A stretch of DNA of 9,436 bases from Spirochaeta sp. (lineage in GTDB: Bacteria > Spirochaetota > Spirochaetia > DSM-27196 > SLAA01), in assembly GCA_020201015.1 (NCBI GenBank), contig JAIVHN010000203.1:1-9436 (forward strand), written 5' to 3'. Positions 1-6,190 of the stretch are shown here, in pieces. The notes beneath the pieces were generated by a model that did not search any database, was not told the DNA's origin, and saw only the letters and a list, made by a program, of their open reading frames with translations. A program made the translations under genes and the position numbers. Position 1 is the stretch's first letter; the number at the start of each line of letters is the position of its first letter.

Positions 1-809
1 CCCTTGAAGCGCGCCACCGATGGGCGGCCGAACTTGTAGGTGAGTACCGACTGCTTGACTGTTCAGACGACCTGCGCGAGATTCTGGATTCCAAGCATAG
101 TGGGAAAATACTGGAGACCATCACTTCTTTTGGAACAGCTATGCGTTCCGCAGTAGTTGTCTCACTTGGCGCCGACAAAGCCGCCCAAACCGTTCAAGCA
201 CTCCATAATTACGCGCACAGTAACCACTCTACCGAGCCGGAACGCATTTCCTTAGCAACAGAAATCGATGTTGTCTTAGAGCTCCTCCATAGCGGAATGC
301 ATCGCAGAATTTCAATTGTGAGGAACTACACTGAAGACATCTTCATTCACGGCATGCGAGATCCTCTTAATCAGGTCTGGATGAACCTCATCAAGAACGC
401 GCTGCATGCTATGGAGTATCGTGGCACCTTGACGCTCACCATTGAGCGCGCGGTCACCCCCGGGGTTGTCTGTGTAGCTATTAGCGATACCGGCCATGGC
501 ATACCCGAGCATATTCGTTCGCATCTCTTTGAACCGTATGTCACGACAAAAGAGGACGGTGAAGGAATTGGCATTGGGCTTGACATCTGCAAGCAGATTA
601 TTGAGCGTCATGACGGCAGTATAGAGTTTGAAACACATGCGGACGGTACAACTTTTTCCGTTTATCTGCCGACTGTGGGCTCTGGCGACACTGGTGACAC
701 CGGCACTAGCAACGGCGGCACCGGCGCAATTGAAACTGAAAGGAACCACAAACCCAACGCACTAAGCTCGGCGCACCTCCTCACGCACAACTACGGAGAC
801 CTGACATGA
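1..809 (+). CDS. sensor histidine kinase, C-terminal part (cut by left edge)
   Basis: The reading frame is open from the left edge (first full codon at 3), so the N-terminus and any sensor domain lie outside the window. The visible part ends in a HATPase_c domain. The N box is NLIKNALHAM (about nt 384-413), the G1 box DTGHGIP (about 486-506), the F box LFEPYVTTK (about 525-551) and the G2 box GIGIGLDIC (about 564-590). Before it lies a helical stretch with KAAQTVQALHNYAH (about 180-221). This resembles the RA..IV.ALK.Y motif of a kinase group whose phospho-accepting histidine sits further upstream, so the H box is probably off the window. After the ATPase domain comes a Gly/Thr/Ser-rich tail of about 45 residues. 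The stop overlaps the next gene's start (ATGA, 806-809), which suggests translational coupling to the response regulator. An ATG at 141 is internal to the domain and not the true start. The signal sensed is unknown. Confidence 0.9.
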   Translation, partial: LEARHRWAAELVGEYRLLDCSDDLREILDSKHSGKILETITSFGTAMRSAVVVSLGADKAAQTVQALHNYAHSNHSTEPERISLATEIDVVLELLHSGMHRRISIVRNYTEDIFIHGMRDPLNQVWMNLIKNALHAMEYRGTLTLTIERAVTPGVVCVAISDTGHGIPEHIRSHLFEPYVTTKEDGEGIGIGLDICKQIIERHDGSIEFETHADGTTFSVYLPTVGSGDTGDTGTSNGGTGAIETERNHKPNALSSAHLLTHNYGDLT

Positions 810-1237
810 GCCCCACACGCAACACGCCCGCGGCAATCCTATGCGTTGACGACGAGCCCATTATTCTTGTGGCCCTCAAGCAGGAACTACGTGCGCTCTT
901 TGGAGACCGTTACATCTATGAGACAGCAAATAATGCGGCCGATGCGCTTGAGGCAATTGAGGAACTCCAGCAGGACAAAATCGAGGTGATTCTGATCATT
1001 TCCGACTGGCTCATGCCTGGTCAAAAAGGTGACGAGTTCCTCATTGAGGCCAGAACAATGTCCCCACAGGCTGGCGCGATTCTCATTACCGGTCAGGCAA
1101 ATGAAGAGGCCGTAACGGAACTCAAGCAGAATCTAAAGGACGTAGCGGTCATCCGCAAACCATGGGGGCGCGAGGCACTCCGCGAGGCAGTAGTTTCCTG
1201 CCTCAACACGGAAGGCCCCACAGAGACGCAGCCTTAG
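806..1237 (+). CDS. single-domain response regulator (REC only)
   Basis: The 143-residue protein is a receiver domain with nothing after it. Acidic residues D15-D16 (CVDDEP) bind Mg2+, D67 in SDWLMPG is the predicted phosphorylation site, T95 (ILITGQA) is the switch Thr, and K118 (RKPW) is the conserved Lys. There is no DNA-binding or enzymatic output domain; only about 20 residues follow KPW. It should therefore act by protein-protein contact or as a phosphate relay, CheY or Spo0F style. The KPW ending is common in receivers attached to kinases or HD-GYP proteins, so it may feed back on the upstream kinase. Its ATG overlaps the kinase stop by ATGA, so the two are almost certainly one transcript and partners. 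Its TAG stop (1235-1237) shares bases with the stop of gpmI on the other strand. Confidence 0.93.
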   Translation: MSPTRNTPAAILCVDDEPIILVALKQELRALFGDRYIYETANNAADALEAIEELQQDKIEVILIISDWLMPGQKGDEFLIEARTMSPQAGAILITGQANEEAVTELKQNLKDVAVIRKPWGREALREAVVSCLNTEGPTETQP

Positions 1238-2826
1238 TCTAACCCTGGAAATACATCGGCCAGACGGCCTCCCGAGCGCAATGCCTTGGAAGGCTCGTGC
1301 ATGCTGCCGCTTGCATCACTCGTTCGATCCGCATCTACAATAATGCAGTCCACGTCATAGGTCGTGTGTGCAGTGTGCGCACTGTTGTTCTTGTCCTCCC
1401 ACATCTGCTCGGAGTTACCGTGATCTGCGGTTACAATGAGCTTGCCTCCGCGTTTCAGAGTGGCCTCAACAAGGGCCTCGACACAGGCGTCTACCGCCTC
1501 ACATGCCTTAATGGCTGCCTCAAGCTTGCCAGTATGGCCCACCATGTCGGCATTAGCAAAGTTCACCAGAATAAAGTCCTCGCAGTCCTCGGCAGCCAGC
1601 CGCCGCAGCACAATATCACGAACTTCGCTTGCACTCATGTCCGGTTTCAAGTCGTAGGTTGCCACCTTGGGCGACTGCGGCATCTCGCGCCCTTCTCCGG
1701 TAAAGGGTTCGTCACGATAGTCGTTAAAGAAGAAGGTAACGTGGGGAAACTTCTCTGTCTCGGCACAGCGGAACTGCGTAAGGCCCTGTGCACTGAGGTA
1801 CTCACCACCAATATTGTCCATCTTCGGGGCCTTAGGGAATGCGACATTGACCATAGTGTTCAGCTCCGCCTCGTACCCGGTCATGGTCACCCAGTAAATG
1901 TCCAGTTTCTTGCCACGCTCAAAGCCTTTCTCACCGCTGTCGGGTGAGGGCTTCACCGCACCCATAAAGGGGTCCATGACAAATGCACGAATGATTTCGC
2001 GCGGACGGTCGCCCCGGTAGTTGTAGAAGATAGCGGTATCACCGTCTTCCATGCGGGTATCCTTCCAGTCACTCCCTACGTAACGGGGGGTCACAAACTC
2101 GTCACCGTTCTGGCTGTCGTTGTCCGGGTTGTCATAGTAATGCTGCATAGCCTCGGTTGCGGTTTCAAACACCGGCAAGGCCTGATCACGACCGGTGAGC
2201 ATGTCGTAGGCCCGCTTCACGCGCTCCCAGCGAAAGTCGCGGTCCATAGCCCAGTAGCGCCCGGTAAGAGAAGCAACCTTACCCATGCCAATCTCGCCAA
2301 GTTTCGCCTCTATTTGACGCACAAACTCAATCCCGGTATAGGGCCCGGTATCGCGCCCGTCGGTAAACAGGTGCAGTGCCACCTTGCTATGCCCTTCTCG
2401 CTTGCATAACTCCACGCAGGCGTAGAGGTGAGTAAGCAGACCGTGCACCCCGGCATCGGAGGCGAGTCCCATTATGTGCACCCAGCCGTCGTTCTTCTTG
2501 GCCCGGCGCACACCGGCAAGCATCGACTCGTTTTGAAAGAACTCATTTTCACGAATGGCCTTGGTGATTCGCACCGACTCTTGGTACACCACCCGTCCGG
2601 CACCCAAGTTTTGATGTCCCACCTCGGAGTTACCCATGGTACCGTCAGGAAGTCCGACATCCTCGCCTGATGTATGGATGCGGGTCCAGGGATACTGCTT
2701 GAGCAAGCGGTCGTTGCACGGCGTGTTCGCCAACTTCACAGCGTTGTACTTGTCATGTTCGGCATTGGGATTGTTGCCCCAGCCGTCTCGTACCACCAGA
2801 ATCACCGGCTTTGGTCTATTACTCAT
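1234..2826 (-). CDS. gpmI: 2,3-bisphosphoglycerate-independent phosphoglycerate mutase
   Basis: Interconverts 3- and 2-phosphoglycerate in glycolysis/gluconeogenesis in the cytoplasm, through a phosphoserine intermediate and two metal ions, usually Mn2+. With the start at 2826 the protein has 530 residues. D14 (VRDGWG) is a metal ligand, S67 in GTMGNSEVGH is the catalytic serine, DMVGHTG lies in the second metal region, and D468-H469 (TADHGNSEQM) plus H487 are late metal ligands. An in-frame ATG at 2865 would add 13 residues, but the ATG at 2826 has GGAGG four bases upstream, so I choose 2826. A TATAAA at 2856-2851 could be a -10 but has no good -35. The protein ends at GGRLADVFPGLD, whereas related mutases usually continue about 20 more residues after the corresponding D(V/I)(A/F)PT segment. 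All catalytic residues precede this point. The gene converges on the response regulator with a 4-bp overlap. Confidence 0.95.
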   Translation of the reverse strand: MSNRPKPVILVVRDGWGNNPNAEHDKYNAVKLANTPCNDRLLKQYPWTRIHTSGEDVGLPDGTMGNSEVGHQNLGAGRVVYQESVRITKAIRENEFFQNESMLAGVRRAKKNDGWVHIMGLASDAGVHGLLTHLYACVELCKREGHSKVALHLFTDGRDTGPYTGIEFVRQIEAKLGEIGMGKVASLTGRYWAMDRDFRWERVKRAYDMLTGRDQALPVFETATEAMQHYYDNPDNDSQNGDEFVTPRYVGSDWKDTRMEDGDTAIFYNYRGDRPREIIRAFVMDPFMGAVKPSPDSGEKGFERGKKLDIYWVTMTGYEAELNTMVNVAFPKAPKMDNIGGEYLSAQGLTQFRCAETEKFPHVTFFFNDYRDEPFTGEGREMPQSPKVATYDLKPDMSASEVRDIVLRRLAAEDCEDFILVNFANADMVGHTGKLEAAIKACEAVDACVEALVEATLKRGGKLIVTADHGNSEQMWEDKNNSAHTAHTTYDVDCIIVDADRTSDASGSMHEPSKALRSGGRLADVFPGLD

Positions 2827-2927
2827 GTTTCCTCCAGCCCTCTTTATCATTTTATACGGGCACATTGCGCAGGTATATCGATATTTTCACAAATAATTGC
2901 ACCCACAACTGATACTAATCAAGGAGG

Positions 2928-2950
2928 CAGCTTGGTGCAAGGGCAAGCTG
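2928..2950. repeat. inverted repeat upstream of the NTase module
   Basis: Perfect 7-bp arms CAGCTTG (2928-2934) and CAAGCTG (2944-2950) are separated by 9 bases. It directly follows an AAGGAGG (2921-2927) and sits about 80-100 bp before the small gene at 3032. It could be an operator for an autoregulated toxin-antitoxin-like locus or an RNA hairpin in its leader. No convincing sigma-70 promoter was found beside it, so function is inference. Confidence 0.35.
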
Positions 2951-3031
2951 TGCGGCCAGCCAGCAGTCAAGTCTCGGACGTCAGACACGTCTTCCGCGGC
3001 GGCTTCCGCCCAGGCCCAGAAAGCTGCTAAA

Positions 3032-3241
3032 ATGAAGACTATGAGAACCTTTGATCCGACAGAGGCAGAACGCTGGCTCAACCAAACTCTTGAACTTTTC
3101 GAGGTGCAGAAGGAGCTCAACAAGGCAGGCGACGCGGCACAGCACCCAGAACTGAAACCGGAGGAACTCGAGAGTCGCTTCTGGCGACGCATGCGGGCCC
3201 GCAAGGATGCACAATGGAAGTATCGCAATGGAACTAAATGA
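3032..3241 (+). CDS. small charged helical protein, first gene of an NTase/HEPN-type module
   Basis: A protein of 69 residues from the ATG at 3032, or 66 from the ATG at 3041. Neither start has a clear Shine-Dalgarno; the choice is uncertain. It has no signal peptide or membrane segment and is predicted largely helical, with motifs LELFEV near residue 20 and ELKPEELESRFWRRMRARK in the C-terminal half. This resembles, from memory, a family of roughly 65-80-residue proteins carrying a LELFE..L...P.LSEEE.E.R pattern that precede minimal nucleotidyltransferase genes in many bacteria. Its last codons overlap the next gene by 14 bases, so both are expected from one message. Within such loci a small partner of the nucleotidyltransferase is a reasonable guess, but its biochemical role is unknown. 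The frame is open upstream to a TTG at 2897; that Ala-rich extension is unlikely to be translated. Confidence 0.65.
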   Translation: MKTMRTFDPTEAERWLNQTLELFEVQKELNKAGDAAQHPELKPEELESRFWRRMRARKDAQWKYRNGTK

Positions 3242-3728
3242 AGCCTTACTTAGAGTAATTGATGCATGTAACGAGTCTGAGCTTCTGTACGGGCTTGCTG
3301 GCGGATTTGCCTTTGCACTGTACTGCGAACCGCGCGCAACCTATGACATCGACGTCATGATTTCCGGCGAGCTTAGCTCTATTGAAGCGGCTGTTCGCAC
3401 ACGGTTCTCGTCGGTGTACAGGAATACAGAAATCATGAGCTACCCATTGGTCGATGTACACAGACTGCTCTTAATTGACGGTGAGCAAGAGTTCATTTTA
3501 GATGTCCTTACGCCAAATACCCCCGAGTTGGCCGCCGCGTTCAACCTACAACTACATAGCGTCTCGTTCGCTGGGCGGGACACTACCGTGTTATCTCCTG
3601 AACTCTTGTGGCTGCTGAAGCATAGCTCGACACGCGCTCAAGATCGGCTTGATGCGGAACAACTCTATGCCGCACTCAATACGGAGATAGCAGCCTCACT
3701 GGCGCAACGGTTCGGATCCGATCATTGA
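3228..3728 (+). CDS. minimal nucleotidyltransferase (AbiEii/MNT-like)
   Basis: A 166-residue protein with a nucleotidyltransferase-fold signature: GG at 25-26 followed by PRATYDIDVMI with metal-binding D40 and D42, then a third acidic residue D92 in FILDVL. The C-terminal part has LLWLLKHSSTRAQDRLDAEQL (split: K131, D139, D142), resembling the L..LK....KD..D motif of AbiEii/DUF6036-type proteins. Such enzymes transfer nucleotides to RNA or protein and act as toxin or antitoxin in type IV/type VII-like systems; the target here is unknown. An ATG at 3207 exists but has no spaced ribosome site. The ATG at 3228 follows GGAAG (3216-3220) by seven bases, so I choose it. The gene overlaps its upstream partner by 14 bases, and its TGA overlaps the TTG of the HEPN-like fragment (TTGA). 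All three catalytic acids are present, so the enzyme looks intact. Confidence 0.8.
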   Translation: MELNEALLRVIDACNESELLYGLAGGFAFALYCEPRATYDIDVMISGELSSIEAAVRTRFSSVYRNTEIMSYPLVDVHRLLLIDGEQEFILDVLTPNTPELAAAFNLQLHSVSFAGRDTTVLSPELLWLLKHSSTRAQDRLDAEQLYAALNTEIAASLAQRFGSDH

Positions 3729-3934
3729 ACAAGCCTTTCATGAACGCGGCAGCCAGCTTGGAGGATCGTTGGCTGTTCTTTCGTGCCTTGCGAAACAATC
3801 TGGCACATGACTACCCGGAGTCTATCCAGCAGACAGGCCGGACGATAGTCCTTTGCTATCCCTCGCGCTATCATTTTGCCGACAGCAATGGGGTTTTAGA
3901 GCGATTTGTTTCTTATTTGCCTCTTTCGCTTTGA
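3725..3934 (+). CDS. HEPN-like fragment with R-x4-H motif, probably truncated
   Basis: A 69-residue frame starting at a TTG that overlaps the nucleotidyltransferase stop. Its centre reads W16-LFFRALRNNLAHDYPE, with R23 and H28 forming the R-x4-H motif of HEPN ribonuclease-like proteins. The W..LR.LRN..AHDYP context is typical of HEPN partners of minimal nucleotidyltransferases. Such proteins usually have about 120-150 residues, with about 60-70 before this motif; here only about 20 precede it. The frame is open upstream only to 3653 (TGA at 3650), so the N-terminal helices are missing. The end, ADSNGVLERFVSYL, looks like a normal final helix. I infer a deletion that joined the HEPN core to the nucleotidyltransferase end. 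No clear Shine-Dalgarno is seen, though coupling by overlap is possible. It may be a remnant or a shortened antitoxin. A pseudogene call would also be fair. Confidence 0.55.
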   Translation: MNKPFMNAAASLEDRWLFFRALRNNLAHDYPESIQQTGRTIVLCYPSRYHFADSNGVLERFVSYLPLSL

Positions 3935-3959
3935 CGAATAACCGTGTAAAATGTATTCT
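3931..3959 (+). promoter_or_regulatory. candidate sigma-70 promoter of the DHOD-like gene
   Basis: TTGACG (3931-3936) matches five of six -35 bases. It is followed after 17 bases by TATTCT (3954-3959), four of six -10 bases. The predicted start near 3966 gives a leader of about 75 bases. The -35 overlaps the stop of the preceding HEPN-like fragment. A closer -10 match, TAAAAT (3947-3952), lies only 10 bases from the -35 and so does not pair with it. Confidence 0.4.
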
Positions 3960-4040
3960 CGAACAGGGCTGAGGATAGTTCACAGCAGCTTCCCCCCAAT
4001 TTCAATTACTAACCGGCAAAATGCAAAAGGAGTACGGGTT

Positions 4041-5054
4041 ATGGCAAGTTTGGCAACGAAATACATGGGCCTCGAGCTTAAGAATCCTCTGATAGTTGGC
4101 GCAAGCAGCGTTACTGGACATATGGATTCAATTAAAAAAATTGAAGATTCCGGCGCGGGAGCGATGATCATCAAGTCGCTATTTGAAGAAGAGATACAAC
4201 TTGAGCGGCACAAGCTCGACAAAGATCTGGAAATGTACGACGACTGGCACGCAGAAATGACAAACATCTTTCCTGAGCTTGAGCATTCCGGGCCAGATGA
4301 GCACCTGATGTGGACGCGCAAAGCGAAAGAGGCGGTATCTATTCCGGTTATCGCAAGCCTAAACGCAGTACAGCACGATACTTGGGTTGAATGGGCAGCA
4401 AAATTGGAAGAAACTGGAGTCGACGGCCTTGAGCTCAACTTCTTTGCAGTACCTACCGACCCAACCAAAAGCGCTAAAGAGATCGAGGAAGAACAGATTG
4501 CTGCACTCACCGCGGTTAAGAAAAAAGTTAAAATCCCGGTATCGGTTAAACTGAGCGCCTTTTACACCAGCCCACTGGAAATGGTGCACCGCATGGACAA
4601 AGTCGGTGTCGACGGGTTCGTGCTCTTTAACCGCATGTTTCATCCCAGTTTTGATGTAGAGAAGGAAACTGCCCGTTTTCCGTTTAATCTTTCTACTTCA
4701 AGTGATCACCGCATTGCATTGCGCTATGTTGGACTCTTGGCAGGTGAAATCAAGGGCAGCATCAGTGCCTCAAACGGTATCCACACGGCTGAAGACGCAA
4801 TTGAAATGCTACTTGCCGGTGCCGACTCCTTCCAGGTTGTAAGTGCGCTTTACCGCAACTCAATAAAGCATGTGGGAACTATCGTAAGCGGAATTGAAAG
4901 CTGGATGGACAAAAAGGGCTACGCATCTCTGGACGACTTCCGCGGCAAGCTGAGTGTTAAAACATCCGGCGACAAGTGGAGCTACCGCCGAGCCCAGTAC
5001 GTCAAAATGCTGCTGCGAGCAGATGACTACGTAACTCAGCCTAAGCTTATCTAG
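4041..5054 (+). CDS. dihydroorotate dehydrogenase-like FMN-binding TIM-barrel protein
   Basis: A 337-residue protein with the class 1 DHOD barrel: NPLIVGASS (15-23), K45-S46, N108 in ASLN, N133 in ELNFF, K170 in SVKL, N197 in FNRM, and a phosphate-binding segment SNGIHTAEDAIEMLLAGAD (244-262). True class 1 DHODs have ELNLSCPN with a catalytic Cys; the aligned residues here are ELNFFAVP, so that position is Ala136. This fits the described DHOD-like subgroup that keeps FMN-binding residues but lacks catalytic ones, so it should not be called pyrD. Its substrate is unknown. Start at 4041: AAGGAG (4027-4032) lies eight bases upstream. The ATG at 3951 lies within the putative promoter region and has no ribosome site. 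It looks like a one-gene transcript, with a candidate promoter at 3931-3959 and a strong terminator 35 bases after the stop. Confidence 0.9.
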   Translation: MASLATKYMGLELKNPLIVGASSVTGHMDSIKKIEDSGAGAMIIKSLFEEEIQLERHKLDKDLEMYDDWHAEMTNIFPELEHSGPDEHLMWTRKAKEAVSIPVIASLNAVQHDTWVEWAAKLEETGVDGLELNFFAVPTDPTKSAKEIEEEQIAALTAVKKKVKIPVSVKLSAFYTSPLEMVHRMDKVGVDGFVLFNRMFHPSFDVEKETARFPFNLSTSSDHRIALRYVGLLAGEIKGSISASNGIHTAEDAIEMLLAGADSFQVVSALYRNSIKHVGTIVSGIESWMDKKGYASLDDFRGKLSVKTSGDKWSYRRAQYVKMLLRADDYVTQPKLI

Positions 5055-5061
5055 ACTTGCA

Positions 5062-5089
5062 TAGTTACCTGTTTTTATTCCACTATAAA
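5062..5089 (+). promoter_or_regulatory. weak candidate promoter of galM overlapping the terminator
   Basis: TATAAA (5084-5089) is a good -10. TAGTTA (5062-5067), 16 bases upstream, is only a half-match to a -35. The predicted start is about 5096, inside the left arm of the terminator hairpin. A transcript beginning there would lack most of that arm and so escape termination. Inference from sequence alone. Confidence 0.3.
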
Positions 5090-5124
5090 GGCACCATGGT
5101 ATTATCCATGGTGCCTGTTTTTTT
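5089..5124 (+). terminator. intrinsic terminator of the DHOD-like gene
   Basis: The left arm AGGCACCATGG (5089-5099) pairs perfectly over 11 bp with CCATGGTGCCT (5106-5116) around a six-base loop. It is followed by G and then seven T (5118-5124). This is a textbook Rho-independent terminator for plus-strand transcription. The next base begins the Shine-Dalgarno region of galM. Confidence 0.93.
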
Positions 5125-5139
5125 GAGGAGCATTCGCCA

Positions 5140-6186
5140 TTGATTGTCACCACCGAGGAGTTCGGTCGCACACGCGACGGGGATCCGGTTAAGCGCTTCC
5201 GCATTGAAAACTCACAAGGAACATCATTCAGTGTACTCAGCCTTGGCGCTATAATAAACTCTGTGCAACTGCGCCCCGAACCGGGCTCCTCACCGGTCGA
5301 GCTTACCCTTGGTTACAGCAGTGTCAAGGAATACGAGCAGAACGCACCAAACTTTGGTGCCACGGTAGGACGGGTTGCAAACCGAGTAGCTGGTGGCCGG
5401 TTTGAACTCCACGGAGAGCACTACCAGCTTGAATGCAACGCACCGGGTAATCACATACATGGTGGATATACCGGATTTGGACGCAGGATGTGGGATGCCG
5501 AACTGCAGGCGGCCTCATCAGAGGCAGGGGTTCGCCTTCGTCGTGTAAGTTTGGACGGCGAGGACCGTTATCCAGGCAATGTCGAGGTAGAACTTACGGT
5601 CACCCTCAATGAGTCCAATGAGCTGCGATTTGAGTATCGTGCGGTTACAGACAAAGCAACTCCTATTAACCTCACCAATCACTGTTACTGGAATCTCGCC
5701 GGAAGCGCCACGAAAGATATTCGTGATCACGAGGTGAAATTGTTCTGCGATACATATTTGCCGGTCAATGAACGCCAGATTCCAACCGGTGAGCTACGGT
5801 CGGTAAAGGGCACTGCATTCGACTTGACCTCTTCTTGCCGGATTTGGGAGCGGATGGATGCATTGGGCGGCGGTATTGACCATTGTTTTCAGGTGCGCGG
5901 TGAGGCAGGTGTGCTAAGACCTGCAGCTCAGGTAGTAGATCGGTCAAGCGGACGGCGGATGGAGGTGGAAACCACAACTGCAGGGCTGCAGCTCTATACC
6001 GGAAACTTACTTGAGGGCGAGCTGGAGCGCGGCAGCGCTGGCAATGCGCGGGTACTTCCCGCGCACGCCGCGCTTTGCCTTGAAACGCAAAGCTTTCCCG
6101 ACGCGGTTAACCAACCCAAGTTTCCCAGCATCATTCTTGAGCCGGGATCCGAGTACCGCCAAACCACCGTCCACCGCTTTCGCTAG
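5140..6186 (+). CDS. galM: aldose 1-epimerase (mutarotase)
   Basis: Interconverts alpha and beta anomers of hexoses such as galactose and glucose, usually feeding the Leloir pathway; cytoplasmic, since no signal peptide is seen. It has 348 residues, the usual length. Family motifs in order are: FGATVGRVANRV (72-83), NHIHGG with H107, NLTNHCYWNLAG with H181 as the predicted catalytic acid, GGIDHCF with D247, LQLYTGN (293-299), LCLETQ with E315 as the predicted catalytic base, and PDAVNQPKFP (320-329). The start is a TTG; no in-frame ATG fits. GAGGAG (5125-5130) lies nine bases before it. No other sugar gene is in the window. The gene sits immediately after the terminator of the DHOD-like gene, so it must have its own promoter or depend on read-through. 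It converges on dnaK with only four bases between stops. Confidence 0.94.
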   Translation: MIVTTEEFGRTRDGDPVKRFRIENSQGTSFSVLSLGAIINSVQLRPEPGSSPVELTLGYSSVKEYEQNAPNFGATVGRVANRVAGGRFELHGEHYQLECNAPGNHIHGGYTGFGRRMWDAELQAASSEAGVRLRRVSLDGEDRYPGNVEVELTVTLNESNELRFEYRAVTDKATPINLTNHCYWNLAGSATKDIRDHEVKLFCDTYLPVNERQIPTGELRSVKGTAFDLTSSCRIWERMDALGGGIDHCFQVRGEAGVLRPAAQVVDRSSGRRMEVETTTAGLQLYTGNLLEGELERGSAGNARVLPAHAALCLETQSFPDAVNQPKFPSIILEPGSEYRQTTVHRFR

Positions 6187-6190
6187 GGAC

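Noticed and set aside
1297..1947. Long plus-strand open frame opposite gpmI (216 codons)
   Set aside because: It is a shadow of the gpmI codons, matches no family I recognise and has no ribosome site.
2827..2865. Upstream ATG for gpmI at 2865
   Set aside because: It adds 13 residues outside the family domain, and the GGAGG is placed for the ATG at 2826.
2897..3031. N-terminal extension of the small module gene to the TTG at 2897
   Set aside because: No spaced Shine-Dalgarno for that TTG, and the extension is low-complexity Ala/Ser; the family-like part begins after 3041.
3951..4040. Upstream ATG for the DHOD-like gene at 3951
   Set aside because: It overlaps the putative -10 region, has no ribosome site, and the extra 30 residues do not look like the family; AAGGAG fits the ATG at 4041.
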